In this document: positions 17,778-27,867 of the stretch, piece by piece | How positions within the stretch are numbered: position 1 is the first letter of the stretch | Layout of the letters: each line of letters starts with the position of its first letter | DNA from: Notospermus geniculatus | Lineage: Eukaryota; Nemertea; Pilidiophora; Heteronemertea; Lineidae | DNA length: 64,000 nucleotides | Reading direction: 5' to 3' | Assembly (NCBI GenBank): GCA_002633025.1 | Contig: NMRB01000222.1 | Span: forward strand, 325,024-389,023 | Position numbers and translations under genes: made by a program | The notes under the pieces: model-generated | What the model saw: the letters and a program-made list of their open reading frames with translations, nothing else | Told to the model about the DNA's origin: nothing | Databases searched by the model: none

Positions 17778-19514
17778 TCATTTTTCACATTCCGACGGAA
17801 TGTCCAAGTCGTAATTTCTTCGGAAACGTAAAGAGCCATCGTACCACATTCGGATAATGCCCGACATCCTCTTGCGTTTGTTGCATAGATTTTTACAAGT
17901 GTACTTTTTGTTGGTTTTCTTGCCACCAACCACGACTTCCGTCCTGTTTCCCCTATCGTCTATTCTCCTCGGATCGTTTGGACGAACGTGATTTGCCAAT
18001 AGAAAGTTGTCTTCTGTCTCCTGTATCCCGTACTTCAGTGTGAGCAAACTCTGGTCGTCACGGTCTATCAAACGACTGCCGGTATCCCGACCGAAACTAA
18101 ATTCGCCACACTGAGCTCTGTTTTCACGACTGACCGAAAGCACTTCTACTAGCCTCTTTCCATAAATTCGAAACGTTTCCATTTGTTCACTGTAACTCAT
18201 TTTGTGAGTACCCAGACCCCTGGCAGCATATTCCACCAAATAATTCAACCAAGCCGGGATCATTGCGCCCATGTACCGCGATAACTCGGCCTTCACATTT
18301 GCCATGAACAAGTCCATGTGCACTTTACTTTCTCCTCTCCTGGCAGATGCCAACATTTCACTTATTATCTGTCTCACCACACCCGAAACCAAGTGTACGC
18401 AGCTTTGACCGCTAACGTTGAAACAATTTCTATCGTAAAATTGCAATTCTAACCAAATAATGTCAGCATCCTCGACAGCTGTGATGTCCATGTCGTCTTC
18501 ACCTTCGCTATCACCACCTTTGGCCATTCTCGCTTTTTTATTAGACTTGGTTGTCGTCTTGGCACTCGCCTTTGTCACAACCGTCGAAGTCTGTGTGGGT
18601 TTACGTCTGAAAGATAGCAAACCTCCCGATTTAGGGACGCCGATCACCAGTTTATTGGCGTGAAACGTCTCCTTGGCTATTAGGTTCAGCGGATTGATTG
18701 CACTGAAACTATATTCGTTTCTGACGGCACAACACGGATCAACCACCGTGACGGCGCAAGTGGTCAGGTAATGTTGATTGCCGGCAGTCATTACGTTGCC
18801 GTCGTATGCACTGATAACCTGTTTAAATAGTAGCATCTCGTCTGCACCTTTACACATGTTGATATTGATGAAAGTCTTTTCTACGCCGTCCTTGTACTTT
18901 TCGACGTGTTTCATCCTGTTGATATTGTAATCGTACTTTAGTCGGTTTTCCGACAGGCCAAAAGCCACTTGATTCATCGACTTGGCGGAATGTTTGTACG
19001 TGCTACTTGTTCCGTTAGGTCCACACGAACTTAGTACTTGTTGGTTGGTCTTACTGCAAAGGCTTGTGTCGTTGAAACAACCACAATCATCATCGTCACT
19101 CTTCACCTTCTGTTCCCTGAACGTGGACTCGGTTATAATTGAAGCGCCGTACATGTGTATTTTGTCTATCACGTTCAACAACATGTAATTTTTATCATTA
19201 GCAAACTCGCTAGTGGGTGGTGAAACATTATCTTCGTGAACGTGCCACTCGCCACTTTTCTCGTCTTCCACGATATAGCAAGACTGCATGTATTGATAAG
19301 ATCCATACTTTCTTATCTTTCTCATTCTTGCCATGTCAACTGCACATCGCTCGGACACGGTGCTGTTGCAGAGCTCCACCGGATAATAGGGTCTACCATT
19401 CCGCTTTCGACGTACGGCGTCGCGACTGGATTTCATATCCCGTTTCACGCCTATGATAAATTTCTCTATATCGGTCGGCTGACGGCGCAGCAGGCGCCGG
19501 GACTCCTTCATCAT
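17778..19514 (-). CDS. Unknown protein (578 aa)
   Basis: Two consecutive in-frame ATGs at 19514 and 19511. The first overlaps by two bases the ATG of the divergent 1815-residue gene, so each promoter must lie in the other's coding region. The N-terminus is very basic (residues 1-45). Cys-rich segments lie near residues 145-170, and a Lys/Thr-rich linker with an acidic patch lies near 305-345. The C-terminal ~230 residues look globular and end in another Cys/Lys/Arg-rich stretch. No membrane span. Family not recognised; nuclear location is suggested by the basic clusters only. Confidence 0.85.
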   Translation of the reverse strand: MMKESRRLLRRQPTDIEKFIIGVKRDMKSSRDAVRRKRNGRPYYPVELCNSTVSERCAVDMARMRKIRKYGSYQYMQSCYIVEDEKSGEWHVHEDNVSPPTSEFANDKNYMLLNVIDKIHMYGASIITESTFREQKVKSDDDDCGCFNDTSLCSKTNQQVLSSCGPNGTSSTYKHSAKSMNQVAFGLSENRLKYDYNINRMKHVEKYKDGVEKTFININMCKGADEMLLFKQVISAYDGNVMTAGNQHYLTTCAVTVVDPCCAVRNEYSFSAINPLNLIAKETFHANKLVIGVPKSGGLLSFRRKPTQTSTVVTKASAKTTTKSNKKARMAKGGDSEGEDDMDITAVEDADIIWLELQFYDRNCFNVSGQSCVHLVSGVVRQIISEMLASARRGESKVHMDLFMANVKAELSRYMGAMIPAWLNYLVEYAARGLGTHKMSYSEQMETFRIYGKRLVEVLSVSRENRAQCGEFSFGRDTGSRLIDRDDQSLLTLKYGIQETEDNFLLANHVRPNDPRRIDDRGNRTEVVVGGKKTNKKYTCKNLCNKRKRMSGIIRMWYDGSLRFRRNYDLDIPSECEK

Positions 19515-22500
19515 GCAAATGGACGTAGATGAAAACGGTGATGAGGCGATGGACGTGGAAATTGCAGACTCTGAAGGTGGAAAAGACTATACTTATGGAG
19601 AATTAACGATCGAGAGTTCGGACGAATTCGGAATCTCTTACAGATCTGCGAACAGACTGATATCTGTCCAGAAGTGTAACATCATTATAGCCAATCACGA
19701 TTTCAAATTGGTCGGTGACGAATCAGAATCGGTACCTGGAGGAGGTACCATGTACGGTTGTGCAACAGGAACGTTTCTCTTGCAAGCAGATAACCCAGAG
19801 TCTACGTCCGCCGTCTGTTTATACATAGATTCAGACGGCAGAGCCACTGTCAGAGTGCCTCATGTACCCTGCTGTCCATACGTACACTTGGTTGTTTTTG
19901 GACAGGGATCGGCTGGCATTCCACTAAGTCGCTACAAGTCACTTGTGCATAAAAACGGGACGGAGTTTCATTCGTCCCCGGCAAAGTTGTTACATGACAT
20001 GTTTGCAAAAAACGCCCCTGAAGTTTTATGGTACGTATCGTTGGCACCTATTCCTACGGTGGGATTCAAAAGATCGCTACTGCTCCCTAGCGGAATGCCG
20101 CAACTAAGTCGATATGAAATAGACGAACATCTCAAGACAGTAGACGCCTGGAGAAGAAATCCCAAGACGGATTTCGTCAAGAAACACGGGCTCAAACTGG
20201 AAACTGAAATATGTCAAATAGTCACAAACAGAACAGATATCTCCAAAGGTGAATCTATGACAAATGTTGACGCGGTAAAGATTTACAGTGAGGCATTGAT
20301 TAGGGTATACGAAGACCACATGACCACGAAATCAGACGACAAAGTCGGAATGCTGATGTCGTTATTTCATTCTCGTGCACACGAGATGGTGGATTTACAT
20401 TCCTTGCTGAGAGAATTGGACAATCTTTTCTTATCATCCGACGAAGCACTGGCGAAAGAAAATAAAAAGTATTTTCTTTCTGAAGATGAAGAGAGGAACG
20501 GGGTAGAAGATCCGGCAATATTGAGACAACTGGCAGATATGGTCCTACCCGCTAGATCAATACACGGCGTGTTAGAAAAGTTTCCCGTCCAACTTGCAGA
20601 CGCAGTAACCAAGGCTTACATGAACAAGAGCACCTACGAATGGAAACCCACTGTCTTTTCCACTTCCGCATTGGCATTGCAAGATGATCTATACGTGGCG
20701 GTGGAATCCAATCTGACAGAGAGATCGGAAATGCTACAGAGTCACATAGCTGCAAAAAACGTAGAGAATGCCATGATAAAATTCACGTCCACATTCTACA
20801 CTGAAACCGTTGAATTCGTATGTAAGGAGGCCATGAAAAAGGTCGAGATCAGCATATCTTCCTTGACCAATTCAAAATACAGGTCCTTATTTGTCACGGT
20901 CGGACACTACCTGGTAAAGGTAGTCAAGAACATGTCGATGACCTCTTCTTGTTACGTCACCTCCACAGGGAATAGGTCAGAAGATGTTTCCATGTCGTCC
21001 GTCAAGCTCTACAAGTATCTGTTCACACTGCAAAATTCACCGTCCGTAGTATCACAGATCGAAATGTACGATGGACTACACATGGTCACGTATGACATAG
21101 AAGCGATACCTGGGTATCAAACTGCCGGATTGAATTTTCTGAAAACTTACTTCAAAATGATCAACGATTTCAAGGAGAAAAAACTAAAATCGGGCGTGGA
21201 AGTGTTAACGAGAGACTACAAAACTTGGGTAGGGAAATCAAATCATCTAAGGTTGTGGACCGTGGAAAAATTGCAAATGTTCGTGAGCATATTTGAAGAG
21301 GACAGTATTTCAGCAAGAGTCCAGACCATGGACAAAAAGACCCAAACGAGTTCGGATAATCTGAACGATCTACTCAGGTTTACACAAGTCTTTGAACGGT
21401 TAGACGTCATGACTTTCAAGAGGTTATTGAGCGTGTACAAAAACGTAGATGCTATACGGAATGGAATGACACCCTCACAACACTGGCAAGCCATCCAAAA
21501 AGTGATGTGCTCCATCGAAGGAAGGGGAGGAAGCGAAGACAGAACAACTTTATCGGACTTGGTGAAAATTCGGGTGGATGTGGTGGTGGATCAGATGAAA
21601 GATTACGTTTCTTCATGGAATGAGAGAACTCCGAGTAACAACAAACTAGTCAGACGCTATGGTAAGGAAATGGGTGACAAAAATCAGATGTTGTACTGGG
21701 CTACGAGTGAATATTACATTCGTCTCAGAAACAAACTACAACCTCTGTTTAATGTAGCGGTGAACACAATAGAGACTTCGGAAACCTGGAGAAAGCCCAG
21801 CGGAGACTTCATGCGATGGTGGAAGCCAAAGTCTAGAGCGTTACCGTCCGCTCTAGTCGGTATGGACGGCTTGATGCAACACTTCGAAACCATAAATAAC
21901 TGCGAGTATTTTGAAAAGTACAAAGACAGAATGCAGTCGCCGAGAGGTATGACCGAGAACGATCTAGAAAAGCTGTTTGTATTTGTGCCGACTGCCACTA
22001 GCACCGTACTACCCAGAGGAAGTACGGAACTCGGCGGACTCCCGCAATACTTGATATCGGCGTGTGACTGGTGGGACGATCACGTAGTAAAATCTTACAA
22101 CGATACGGTGTACAAGCGGATGCACGATGCGGCGGCAACATTGGATCAGAACCTATTGGCTGCCATGAATTTCATGAAGAAGCACAGGAATTCCACCGTG
22201 GATGAGATATACAATAACATAACCAGGCGACTGAGCAAAGACAAGACGGATACATTCTTCGACCACTCCAACCGCTGGTGGCGATGGCTGATGTATCTTC
22301 TATCCGCTGCCAATGGCAGCGACAGTAACCTAAACGTCTCTCAGGACGTTAGTCGATTTGCAAAGACGTTAGTCGATTGTTTTCACTCTCATTATAATGA
22401 CCCCAACACCAATGCGGCAAGAGCGGACAGCAATGCGGAGAGAAGCGATCTGTTCTGTAGGCTGATGGAAGATAGAAGTGGAGTGGACGAAAACGATCCT

Positions 22501-24960
22501 GGAGCAAAACGAACTAAATATCCACAAATACATTACCACGACAACAACAACAAAAGTCACGAGACCTACGAAACAGCTAAAATACTAATCACTGCATTGG
22601 TTCGCAAATTGGCCAGTGTCATCAGCAAGAAAGTGGCGGATGAAACCAAGTCAGTGGCCAATAATCCACTGGAAGTCGATAAGTTACACAGGTCGCGGTC
22701 CTTCTATCATTCATTGGTGCAACAGCTGGCAGACAAGTGTCACGACATGACAGGTGAAGCGTTGGAAAATCGCATCGCCGGCAGACCTTACAGATCCGAC
22801 ACTAGGCCGATACCCAGAATTACCATTGCGGTGGATGTCAAGACCACAGACACGGACGAAACGTTGATATCCGAGAGCACTGAAAAAATTACCATAGATA
22901 ATGTCAGTCTCAGAGAAAACGGACTGCCGGACGAATACACGGGTGCCTACGTTTTACTGTACAACTGCATCGGGGACGGCAAAAAATTCGGCAATGAATT
23001 ACTCATCCGGCTACTGAAAGCGTACGATCAGCAGAATGAAGGAGACGACGATGAAACAAATTCTGGTTGTTCTTGGGGGAAAAAATCCAACAGTTACGCC
23101 GTACTAATGAAAGAAGGACTGAAAAAAGATTTTCAAGACGTACCAGTCTCAGGTACGACTGACGTGACGAAAGAGACAGACATCATTAATTTTCTGAACT
23201 CTTTCCTAATAGATGCTATTTTACAACAAAGATACAACGTGGCTGATTTGTGCAGTCACGTCAAACAGGACGCATCCGTGGAGGGGGGACATCTTTCGCC
23301 TGATCTCGGATATGATTTACTCAACGTATACAATGGGGATACAGCAAGAAGTGTGTGCGACGAGACACTGCCCACAGCCGGGGGAACGAGTGGTAGTAAT
23401 CACGAAGAAGAGATTATAACTTGTCACGTTCCACAAAGGAAATTGTTCTCTGAAGTTGCCATGTCGGAACTGGTGGATTACACACCCGTTTACATCAAAC
23501 AACAAAAGTCGGCAAAGTTGGACGTAAAGTCTCATACTTACGTCAACTTATCACTATTGGAAAACTTATACGAGAGGCAAACATTTGACGAAACGTCTCA
23601 CAGTAGACTGCTGAATTCAACCAGGCAAGATTTGGTCGTCGACATGAATTTATCCTCAGAGAGCAGTGCCTATGAACCGGTGAAGAGAATGCTTCGGGAG
23701 AATTTACCCCTTTTTGCCAATGCCGAATGCAACACCGCTACTATCGGTCTAACTGATCTCTCCGACATGATGAGACCCGAATTCTGGAACGAGGTGTATT
23801 TGATCACCCTTCTAAAATTGCGTGAAGAATGGGTAGAAAAGCCCACGACGTTAGAAGGGGATGCTGTGACAACAGTTCCATCACCAGATAGATTAGTCTT
23901 TAGATTAGCAGATTACCATCAAAAAGTGACTGAACGAACAAGGCAGAATGTGCCTGGTAGTTTACTAACAGAAGAACAACAGAAAAAGCCCAAGTTGTTG
24001 TTTGCGTCGCATGGTGAAAACTGTACGGAATTTGTGGACACTAACCGACCCTTGTTGCGGTGCCTTGACTCATTGCAAGAGACTATAGGGCCCGTGAATA
24101 CGGGAGAAATACGACGTTTCTACATAAACTCCATTGCCATCGGTGGGCGAGGTGAACTCCTAGATCCGGAAATTGAACGCAGTAGTCCAGAACCCGACAT
24201 CAGACCACCAGAAGCCGATGACTTGCCGCCAAGACCATCATTGTCAGATGACCTGGATGTACTGCTAGCAAATGCGTTAAGAACAATGACTCTCAACACT
24301 ACGGTAGAGACTGCAACTGATGAAGAAAACGATGATAGTGACATTGAGTCCGATTTGGAATGTAGACCAGAAAATATGGAAGCCAGTTTCAGAGCGTGGG
24401 AAAATGACAGAGTTGTAGAATTCACGTTGAACGAACTCGCCAGAGATATACAAGACCAACGGGTAAAATTCAGAGACGCCATACAAGAAGGATACGACTT
24501 ACTCCATAATTATAAAAAACCCGATGATACGGTGGTGTATCCTCAACCGTCTAAAGTGTTACGAGGTGACACAAGGTCGGCAGAACAGTTAATGTCCCAA
24601 AAAACTCTCCCGTCTCAATACATACTTCCCGGGGCATTGAATCAAGGTGTGCTGCATGAATGGGAAACACAACGAACAATTGAAGACATAAGAACCGGTA
24701 ACACAGAAATAAACGATGATCTAGCTTACGGTTACAGTGATATCGCCTTAATAGATACAAGAGACAGCAGTCTGCCACCATCACCCTCTCCCACAAGAAG
24801 ACGAGAACAATCAGAAACCTCGTCCATTAGCGTAGAAAGCGAAGATGATACGACTGAAACTGAAAGTGATGAATCTGATGAGGAAACTGAGAAAGTTGAA
24901 ATATTCCTCAACATAAATCGGTTTGATTACTGGACGGAAATGTTGAACGATTTGGAATAA
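19513..24960 (+). CDS. Very large protein of unknown function (1815 aa)
   Basis: The longest gene of the window. The ATG at 19513 or the in-frame ATG at 19519 could start it; the difference is two residues. The N-terminal ~40 residues are acidic, and residues ~50-200 appear beta-rich with several Cys. A long, mostly helical body follows. Residues ~1520-1650 and ~1745-1795 are acidic Ser/Glu/Asp-rich. No signal peptide or membrane span, no nucleotide-binding loop and no protease triad could be found. Size suits a major tegument or capsid-shell protein, but no herpesvirus counterpart is recognised. Codons stay open throughout, with no sign of decay. Confidence 0.88.
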   Translation: MQMDVDENGDEAMDVEIADSEGGKDYTYGELTIESSDEFGISYRSANRLISVQKCNIIIANHDFKLVGDESESVPGGGTMYGCATGTFLLQADNPESTSAVCLYIDSDGRATVRVPHVPCCPYVHLVVFGQGSAGIPLSRYKSLVHKNGTEFHSSPAKLLHDMFAKNAPEVLWYVSLAPIPTVGFKRSLLLPSGMPQLSRYEIDEHLKTVDAWRRNPKTDFVKKHGLKLETEICQIVTNRTDISKGESMTNVDAVKIYSEALIRVYEDHMTTKSDDKVGMLMSLFHSRAHEMVDLHSLLRELDNLFLSSDEALAKENKKYFLSEDEERNGVEDPAILRQLADMVLPARSIHGVLEKFPVQLADAVTKAYMNKSTYEWKPTVFSTSALALQDDLYVAVESNLTERSEMLQSHIAAKNVENAMIKFTSTFYTETVEFVCKEAMKKVEISISSLTNSKYRSLFVTVGHYLVKVVKNMSMTSSCYVTSTGNRSEDVSMSSVKLYKYLFTLQNSPSVVSQIEMYDGLHMVTYDIEAIPGYQTAGLNFLKTYFKMINDFKEKKLKSGVEVLTRDYKTWVGKSNHLRLWTVEKLQMFVSIFEEDSISARVQTMDKKTQTSSDNLNDLLRFTQVFERLDVMTFKRLLSVYKNVDAIRNGMTPSQHWQAIQKVMCSIEGRGGSEDRTTLSDLVKIRVDVVVDQMKDYVSSWNERTPSNNKLVRRYGKEMGDKNQMLYWATSEYYIRLRNKLQPLFNVAVNTIETSETWRKPSGDFMRWWKPKSRALPSALVGMDGLMQHFETINNCEYFEKYKDRMQSPRGMTENDLEKLFVFVPTATSTVLPRGSTELGGLPQYLISACDWWDDHVVKSYNDTVYKRMHDAAATLDQNLLAAMNFMKKHRNSTVDEIYNNITRRLSKDKTDTFFDHSNRWWRWLMYLLSAANGSDSNLNVSQDVSRFAKTLVDCFHSHYNDPNTNAARADSNAERSDLFCRLMEDRSGVDENDPGAKRTKYPQIHYHDNNNKSHETYETAKILITALVRKLASVISKKVADETKSVANNPLEVDKLHRSRSFYHSLVQQLADKCHDMTGEALENRIAGRPYRSDTRPIPRITIAVDVKTTDTDETLISESTEKITIDNVSLRENGLPDEYTGAYVLLYNCIGDGKKFGNELLIRLLKAYDQQNEGDDDETNSGCSWGKKSNSYAVLMKEGLKKDFQDVPVSGTTDVTKETDIINFLNSFLIDAILQQRYNVADLCSHVKQDASVEGGHLSPDLGYDLLNVYNGDTARSVCDETLPTAGGTSGSNHEEEIITCHVPQRKLFSEVAMSELVDYTPVYIKQQKSAKLDVKSHTYVNLSLLENLYERQTFDETSHSRLLNSTRQDLVVDMNLSSESSAYEPVKRMLRENLPLFANAECNTATIGLTDLSDMMRPEFWNEVYLITLLKLREEWVEKPTTLEGDAVTTVPSPDRLVFRLADYHQKVTERTRQNVPGSLLTEEQQKKPKLLFASHGENCTEFVDTNRPLLRCLDSLQETIGPVNTGEIRRFYINSIAIGGRGELLDPEIERSSPEPDIRPPEADDLPPRPSLSDDLDVLLANALRTMTLNTTVETATDEENDDSDIESDLECRPENMEASFRAWENDRVVEFTLNELARDIQDQRVKFRDAIQEGYDLLHNYKKPDDTVVYPQPSKVLRGDTRSAEQLMSQKTLPSQYILPGALNQGVLHEWETQRTIEDIRTGNTEINDDLAYGYSDIALIDTRDSSLPPSPSPTRRREQSETSSISVESEDDTTETESDESDEETEKVEIFLNINRFDYWTEMLNDLE

Positions 24961-24961
24961 A
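24956..24961 (+). terminator. Poly(A) signal AATAAA overlapping the stop codon
   Basis: The TAA stop of the 1815-residue gene lies within AATAAA, as at 2234, 49270 and 52877. Confidence 0.6.
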
Positions 24962-25105
24962 TAATCTGTCAAAAGTCAAACTGAAGTATAACTCTCTTTG
25001 GCCGTCTTCACAGTTTGAGACTGCCGTCTTCACAGGAAGATACATGTAGCCCTATGGTGGTCGGTAGAGACAACAATACGGGATGAATGTTATGACTGTT
25101 TCATG

Positions 25106-25303
25106 TCGCATTACAAGGTATACTGCTGACGCTAGGTAGAGATACCTATAAGAGACTGTACGTTTTGGGTCTTTGCAACTGGTGTTAACCATTGAGGTGG
25201 GCGTGGCATTTTGGTTTTCTAGTGAAGCCTCTCTGAAGGAAATAACGTTAACATGGGCTTCACCAGAAAACTGAATGTACAGTGAATGTACACGAAATAC
25301 ATT
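25106..25303 (+). repeat. ~198-bp direct repeat, copy 1
   Basis: Matches 25460-25656 with a handful of substitutions and a one-base difference in a G run. No AATAAA or reading frame of note inside. Confidence 0.85.
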
Positions 25304-25310
25304 GTGAGAT

Positions 25311-25459
25311 ACAAATTGTCGGAATGAGTTCGTAAGACGGGATAATGCGATGATTTCATATAAAACAAATTGTCGGAATGAGTTCCTAAGACGGGGCATA
25401 ATGCGATGATTTCATACATACCAATTGACGGAATGAGTTCCTAAGACGGCACTTATATT
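25311..25459 (+). repeat. 54-bp tandem repeats between the two 198-bp copies
   Basis: Three units start at 25311, 25365 and 25420. Each carries a GGAATGAGTTC(C/G)TAAGACGG core and the first two also ATAATGCGATGATTTCATA. The third is shorter. They sit exactly between the two 198-bp direct repeats. Confidence 0.8.
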
Positions 25460-25656
25460 TCGCATTACAAGGTATACTGCTGTCGCTAGGTAGAGATACC
25501 TATAAGAAACTGTACGTTTTGGGTCTTTGCAACTGGTGTTAACCATTGAGGGGGCGTGGCATTTCGGTTTTCTAGTGAAGCCTCTCTGAAGGATATAACG
25601 TTAACATGGGCTTCACCAGAAAACTGAATGTACAGTGAATGTACGCGAAATACATT
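25460..25656 (+). repeat. ~198-bp direct repeat, copy 2
   Basis: Second copy of 25106-25303; ends about 40 bp before the promoter-like sequence of the zinc-binding gene. The region 24961-25105 before the first copy also has two GCCGTCTTCACAG boxes and no gene. Confidence 0.85.
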
Positions 25657-25699
25657 AGGTGATGATTTGGGGTCAAAAACCAACTGCCACAGATACGAC

Positions 25700-25769
25700 A
25701 TTGAAAGGATTCGTGAAATGTTACCATTTCCAACAAGGTTCAGATTGGTACCGAATATTGGTATTATAT
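25700..25769 (+). promoter_or_regulatory. Promoter-like sequence shared with 1836-1906
   Basis: Second copy of the ~63-bp conserved sequence, here followed by TATTATAT at about 25762, 98 bp before the ATG at 25860. The match ends a few bases into the TATA-like stretch, as at the other copy. Confidence 0.55.
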
Positions 25770-25859
25770 CTAGCGCATCGAGTCACTCTTGTCTGTGTGC
25801 TGGATACGTCAACATTGAAAAAAAATTTCTCCAGAGATCCAAAAAGTACAATAATTATT

Positions 25860-26273
25860 ATGAAGCCGCAGCCACTGGAAGAAAGTTGCAAGAGCGTAAA
25901 CGTCCCTATCGCCGACTCCAAGACCTTCGTTGGGAGAAAGTTAAAAGTAGAAAGGAAGGCACTGATCAAGGCTTTAAGGAAGGCACTGATCGGCAAAGAA
26001 AACCTCCAGTTCGAAAGTCTAATGTTCGACCCCCCGAGCGCAGATTACATAGGCTGTCAGCACGAATTTGATTGGAACGACAGATGTGTAGAGTGCAAGT
26101 TTACGATGGAAAAAATGGATGAATCGAACACTACATTTGGAAACATGCTTGAGTGCATAAAGGTAAAGAAAAACCACCAGCCACAACAAAGGGGATCTTT
26201 CAAATGGTGTCCCACTTGCAATTGGTTGAATGACGGTTCGTTCGAGAAATGGAGACGACACGAACGATTGTAA
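25860..26273 (+). CDS. Small zinc-binding protein (137 aa)
   Basis: ATG at 25860; the frame is open further upstream, but that part covers the promoter-like repeat. Residues 25-50 are basic with a duplicated KALI(K/G) motif, from a small internal DNA repeat. Candidate metal ligands follow: Cys66/His68, Cys76-x-x-Cys79, Cys99, Cys117-x-x-Cys120 and His134, a pattern seen in zinc ribbons and RING-like folds. No clear family. Two CxxC pairs about 40 residues apart suggest one or two zinc sites, so a role in RNA/DNA binding or ubiquitin transfer is possible but unproven. Paired AATAAA signals lie at 26513-26523, inside the opposing gene. Confidence 0.65.
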   Translation: MKPQPLEESCKSVNVPIADSKTFVGRKLKVERKALIKALRKALIGKENLQFESLMFDPPSADYIGCQHEFDWNDRCVECKFTMEKMDESNTTFGNMLECIKVKKNHQPQQRGSFKWCPTCNWLNDGSFEKWRRHERL

Positions 26274-26426
26274 TGAAGCTGTAGGACATGATGGGTGTAG
26301 CTCGACATCGGTGAAAATTCGTGATCAGTATCAAGTTTTCAATGTTGGAAGTCTCTCAACCACCCTCAAACAAGTTAAAAAAATATGTAGCAAAAACAAA
26401 AAAAGATGCCCTGCGACACATGTATT

Positions 26427-27866
26427 TCACGTCAAACTTGAACACGTTACAATCAATTTTCTGTAATTTCTGCATTTGTACAATACTGCCCTGTTTCGAG
26501 GATCTAACATGTAATAAAATAAACCTTTATAATATATCGTACAGTCGTTCATTCTAATGCAATCTCCGCCCATTTTATTCCAGTTGGCCAACATCATTTC
26601 TCCACTGCTGTATCCCAAGTCGTCCATGCGACCGATAGACACTTCGGATAGTCTATCCGGTTTCAATTTGTTGTACAGTGCTACCCAAACTACCATCATG
26701 GTCATTTTAGTCCACGTCAATTTCAACTTGAGTGCCAATTCGCTGTTTTCTCTAAGTGACTTACACTCCTGGTCCAAGTGTTCTATTTCAACTTCGTGGA
26801 TCTTATTCATGATGTCAGTAGAGTTTTTCATCTTTGAAAACCATCTCAGGCCGTTCAAACCTTCCAGGTACACAATGTCACTACCAGACAGACCAAGCAC
26901 GCAGTTGAATAATTGATCCAACAACGGAGAGGAATCAGACTCGTTGAAGGTAAATCTCTTTGGCAACATCAGCCTGTGAACTTGTTTTACAATGACAGAA
27001 GTGTCTTTCTGAAGACTAATCGGTCGGCCGGTCATGTTCAATTCGAACATCTCCACCTTGTTATCGTGATCGAATTCATCCAAAGTGACCACCCTTACTT
27101 CATCGCTGTTGTGGTATTCGGCAAATAGCTTTCGACTAAACTCTGGCTCCACTAGAAAAGTGAATATTTCGTGATAGATTTTCCCAGTGTCTAGTAACTT
27201 CGGAAACATGACCATCTCTCGCTCTTTCTTCATATTTTCCAACATGTCTCTGGTTACCGTGACAATCTTTGCGTGTCTGACGTGACTTTCGTACATTTCG
27301 TCCATCATGGTCTCGATCTTTTTGTCCAGTTCATTGGTGTCTGGATTGATGCAGTCGTCATCGGTGACAGTGGTCCGTTCGGCCGAACCGTCCTTTTTAT
27401 TCACGCCCATTAATCCTTCTTCGGCAAATGCTCCCATCACGTCGGACAACACCCTCGTGTTACTGGCACCGAAAGTATTCAGCCATATCGCGGTAAATAT
27501 CACCGACTTGCCGGCTAGCATGTTTTTGAATAAACCGGATGTCCTGTAAGTTTCATCCATCCATTCCTCGTTGACGAGATGCTTTACGTCTCCATCGGTC
27601 ATGTACATTTTAATCCTGTCACATATGGTCTTCATTTCACTTCCGGAGTCTATAGCTGCCCCGGCTTTACTTTCCACGTCTCCCATCATTGCAATCAGGT
27701 CACTGTCTTCTACCTGACTGTGTAAACCAGGTATCTCCTTTCTCCTTCCTTCATCATCTCCATTTTCAAGACGTAATTTCAGCAGTTTCTCCTTCTTCAA
27801 CTGTTGGTTGTATTCAGTTGACCACGCTAGACCCAAGTCGGTACAGCGGCGAAGTAAATCACACAT
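26427..27866 (-). CDS. Unknown soluble protein (479 aa)
   Basis: The open frame reaches a GTG at 27884, but the first ATG is at 27866, just one base past the stop of the upstream 630-residue gene (27868). That spacing supports this start. The protein is Met- and acid-rich and largely helical, without a signal peptide or membrane span. A charged cluster lies near residues 25-45. Its 3' end overlaps the transcript end of the convergent zinc-binding gene. No family recognised. Confidence 0.82.
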   Translation of the reverse strand: MCDLLRRCTDLGLAWSTEYNQQLKKEKLLKLRLENGDDEGRRKEIPGLHSQVEDSDLIAMMGDVESKAGAAIDSGSEMKTICDRIKMYMTDGDVKHLVNEEWMDETYRTSGLFKNMLAGKSVIFTAIWLNTFGASNTRVLSDVMGAFAEEGLMGVNKKDGSAERTTVTDDDCINPDTNELDKKIETMMDEMYESHVRHAKIVTVTRDMLENMKKEREMVMFPKLLDTGKIYHEIFTFLVEPEFSRKLFAEYHNSDEVRVVTLDEFDHDNKVEMFELNMTGRPISLQKDTSVIVKQVHRLMLPKRFTFNESDSSPLLDQLFNCVLGLSGSDIVYLEGLNGLRWFSKMKNSTDIMNKIHEVEIEHLDQECKSLRENSELALKLKLTWTKMTMMVVWVALYNKLKPDRLSEVSIGRMDDLGYSSGEMMLANWNKMGGDCIRMNDCTIYYKGLFYYMLDPRNRAVLYKCRNYRKLIVTCSSLT

Positions 27867-27867
27867 G

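Noticed and set aside
25628-26071. Plus-strand frame of 147 codons overlapping the zinc-binding gene in another frame
   Set aside because: Arg/Lys-rich out-of-frame read with no conserved residues; the zinc-ligand frame is preferred.
26230-26466. Plus-strand frame overlapping the end of the zinc-binding gene
   Set aside because: Composition is somewhat protein-like, but it overlaps two better genes, has no motif and could only matter if the zinc-binding gene were frameshifted or spliced, for which I see no signal.
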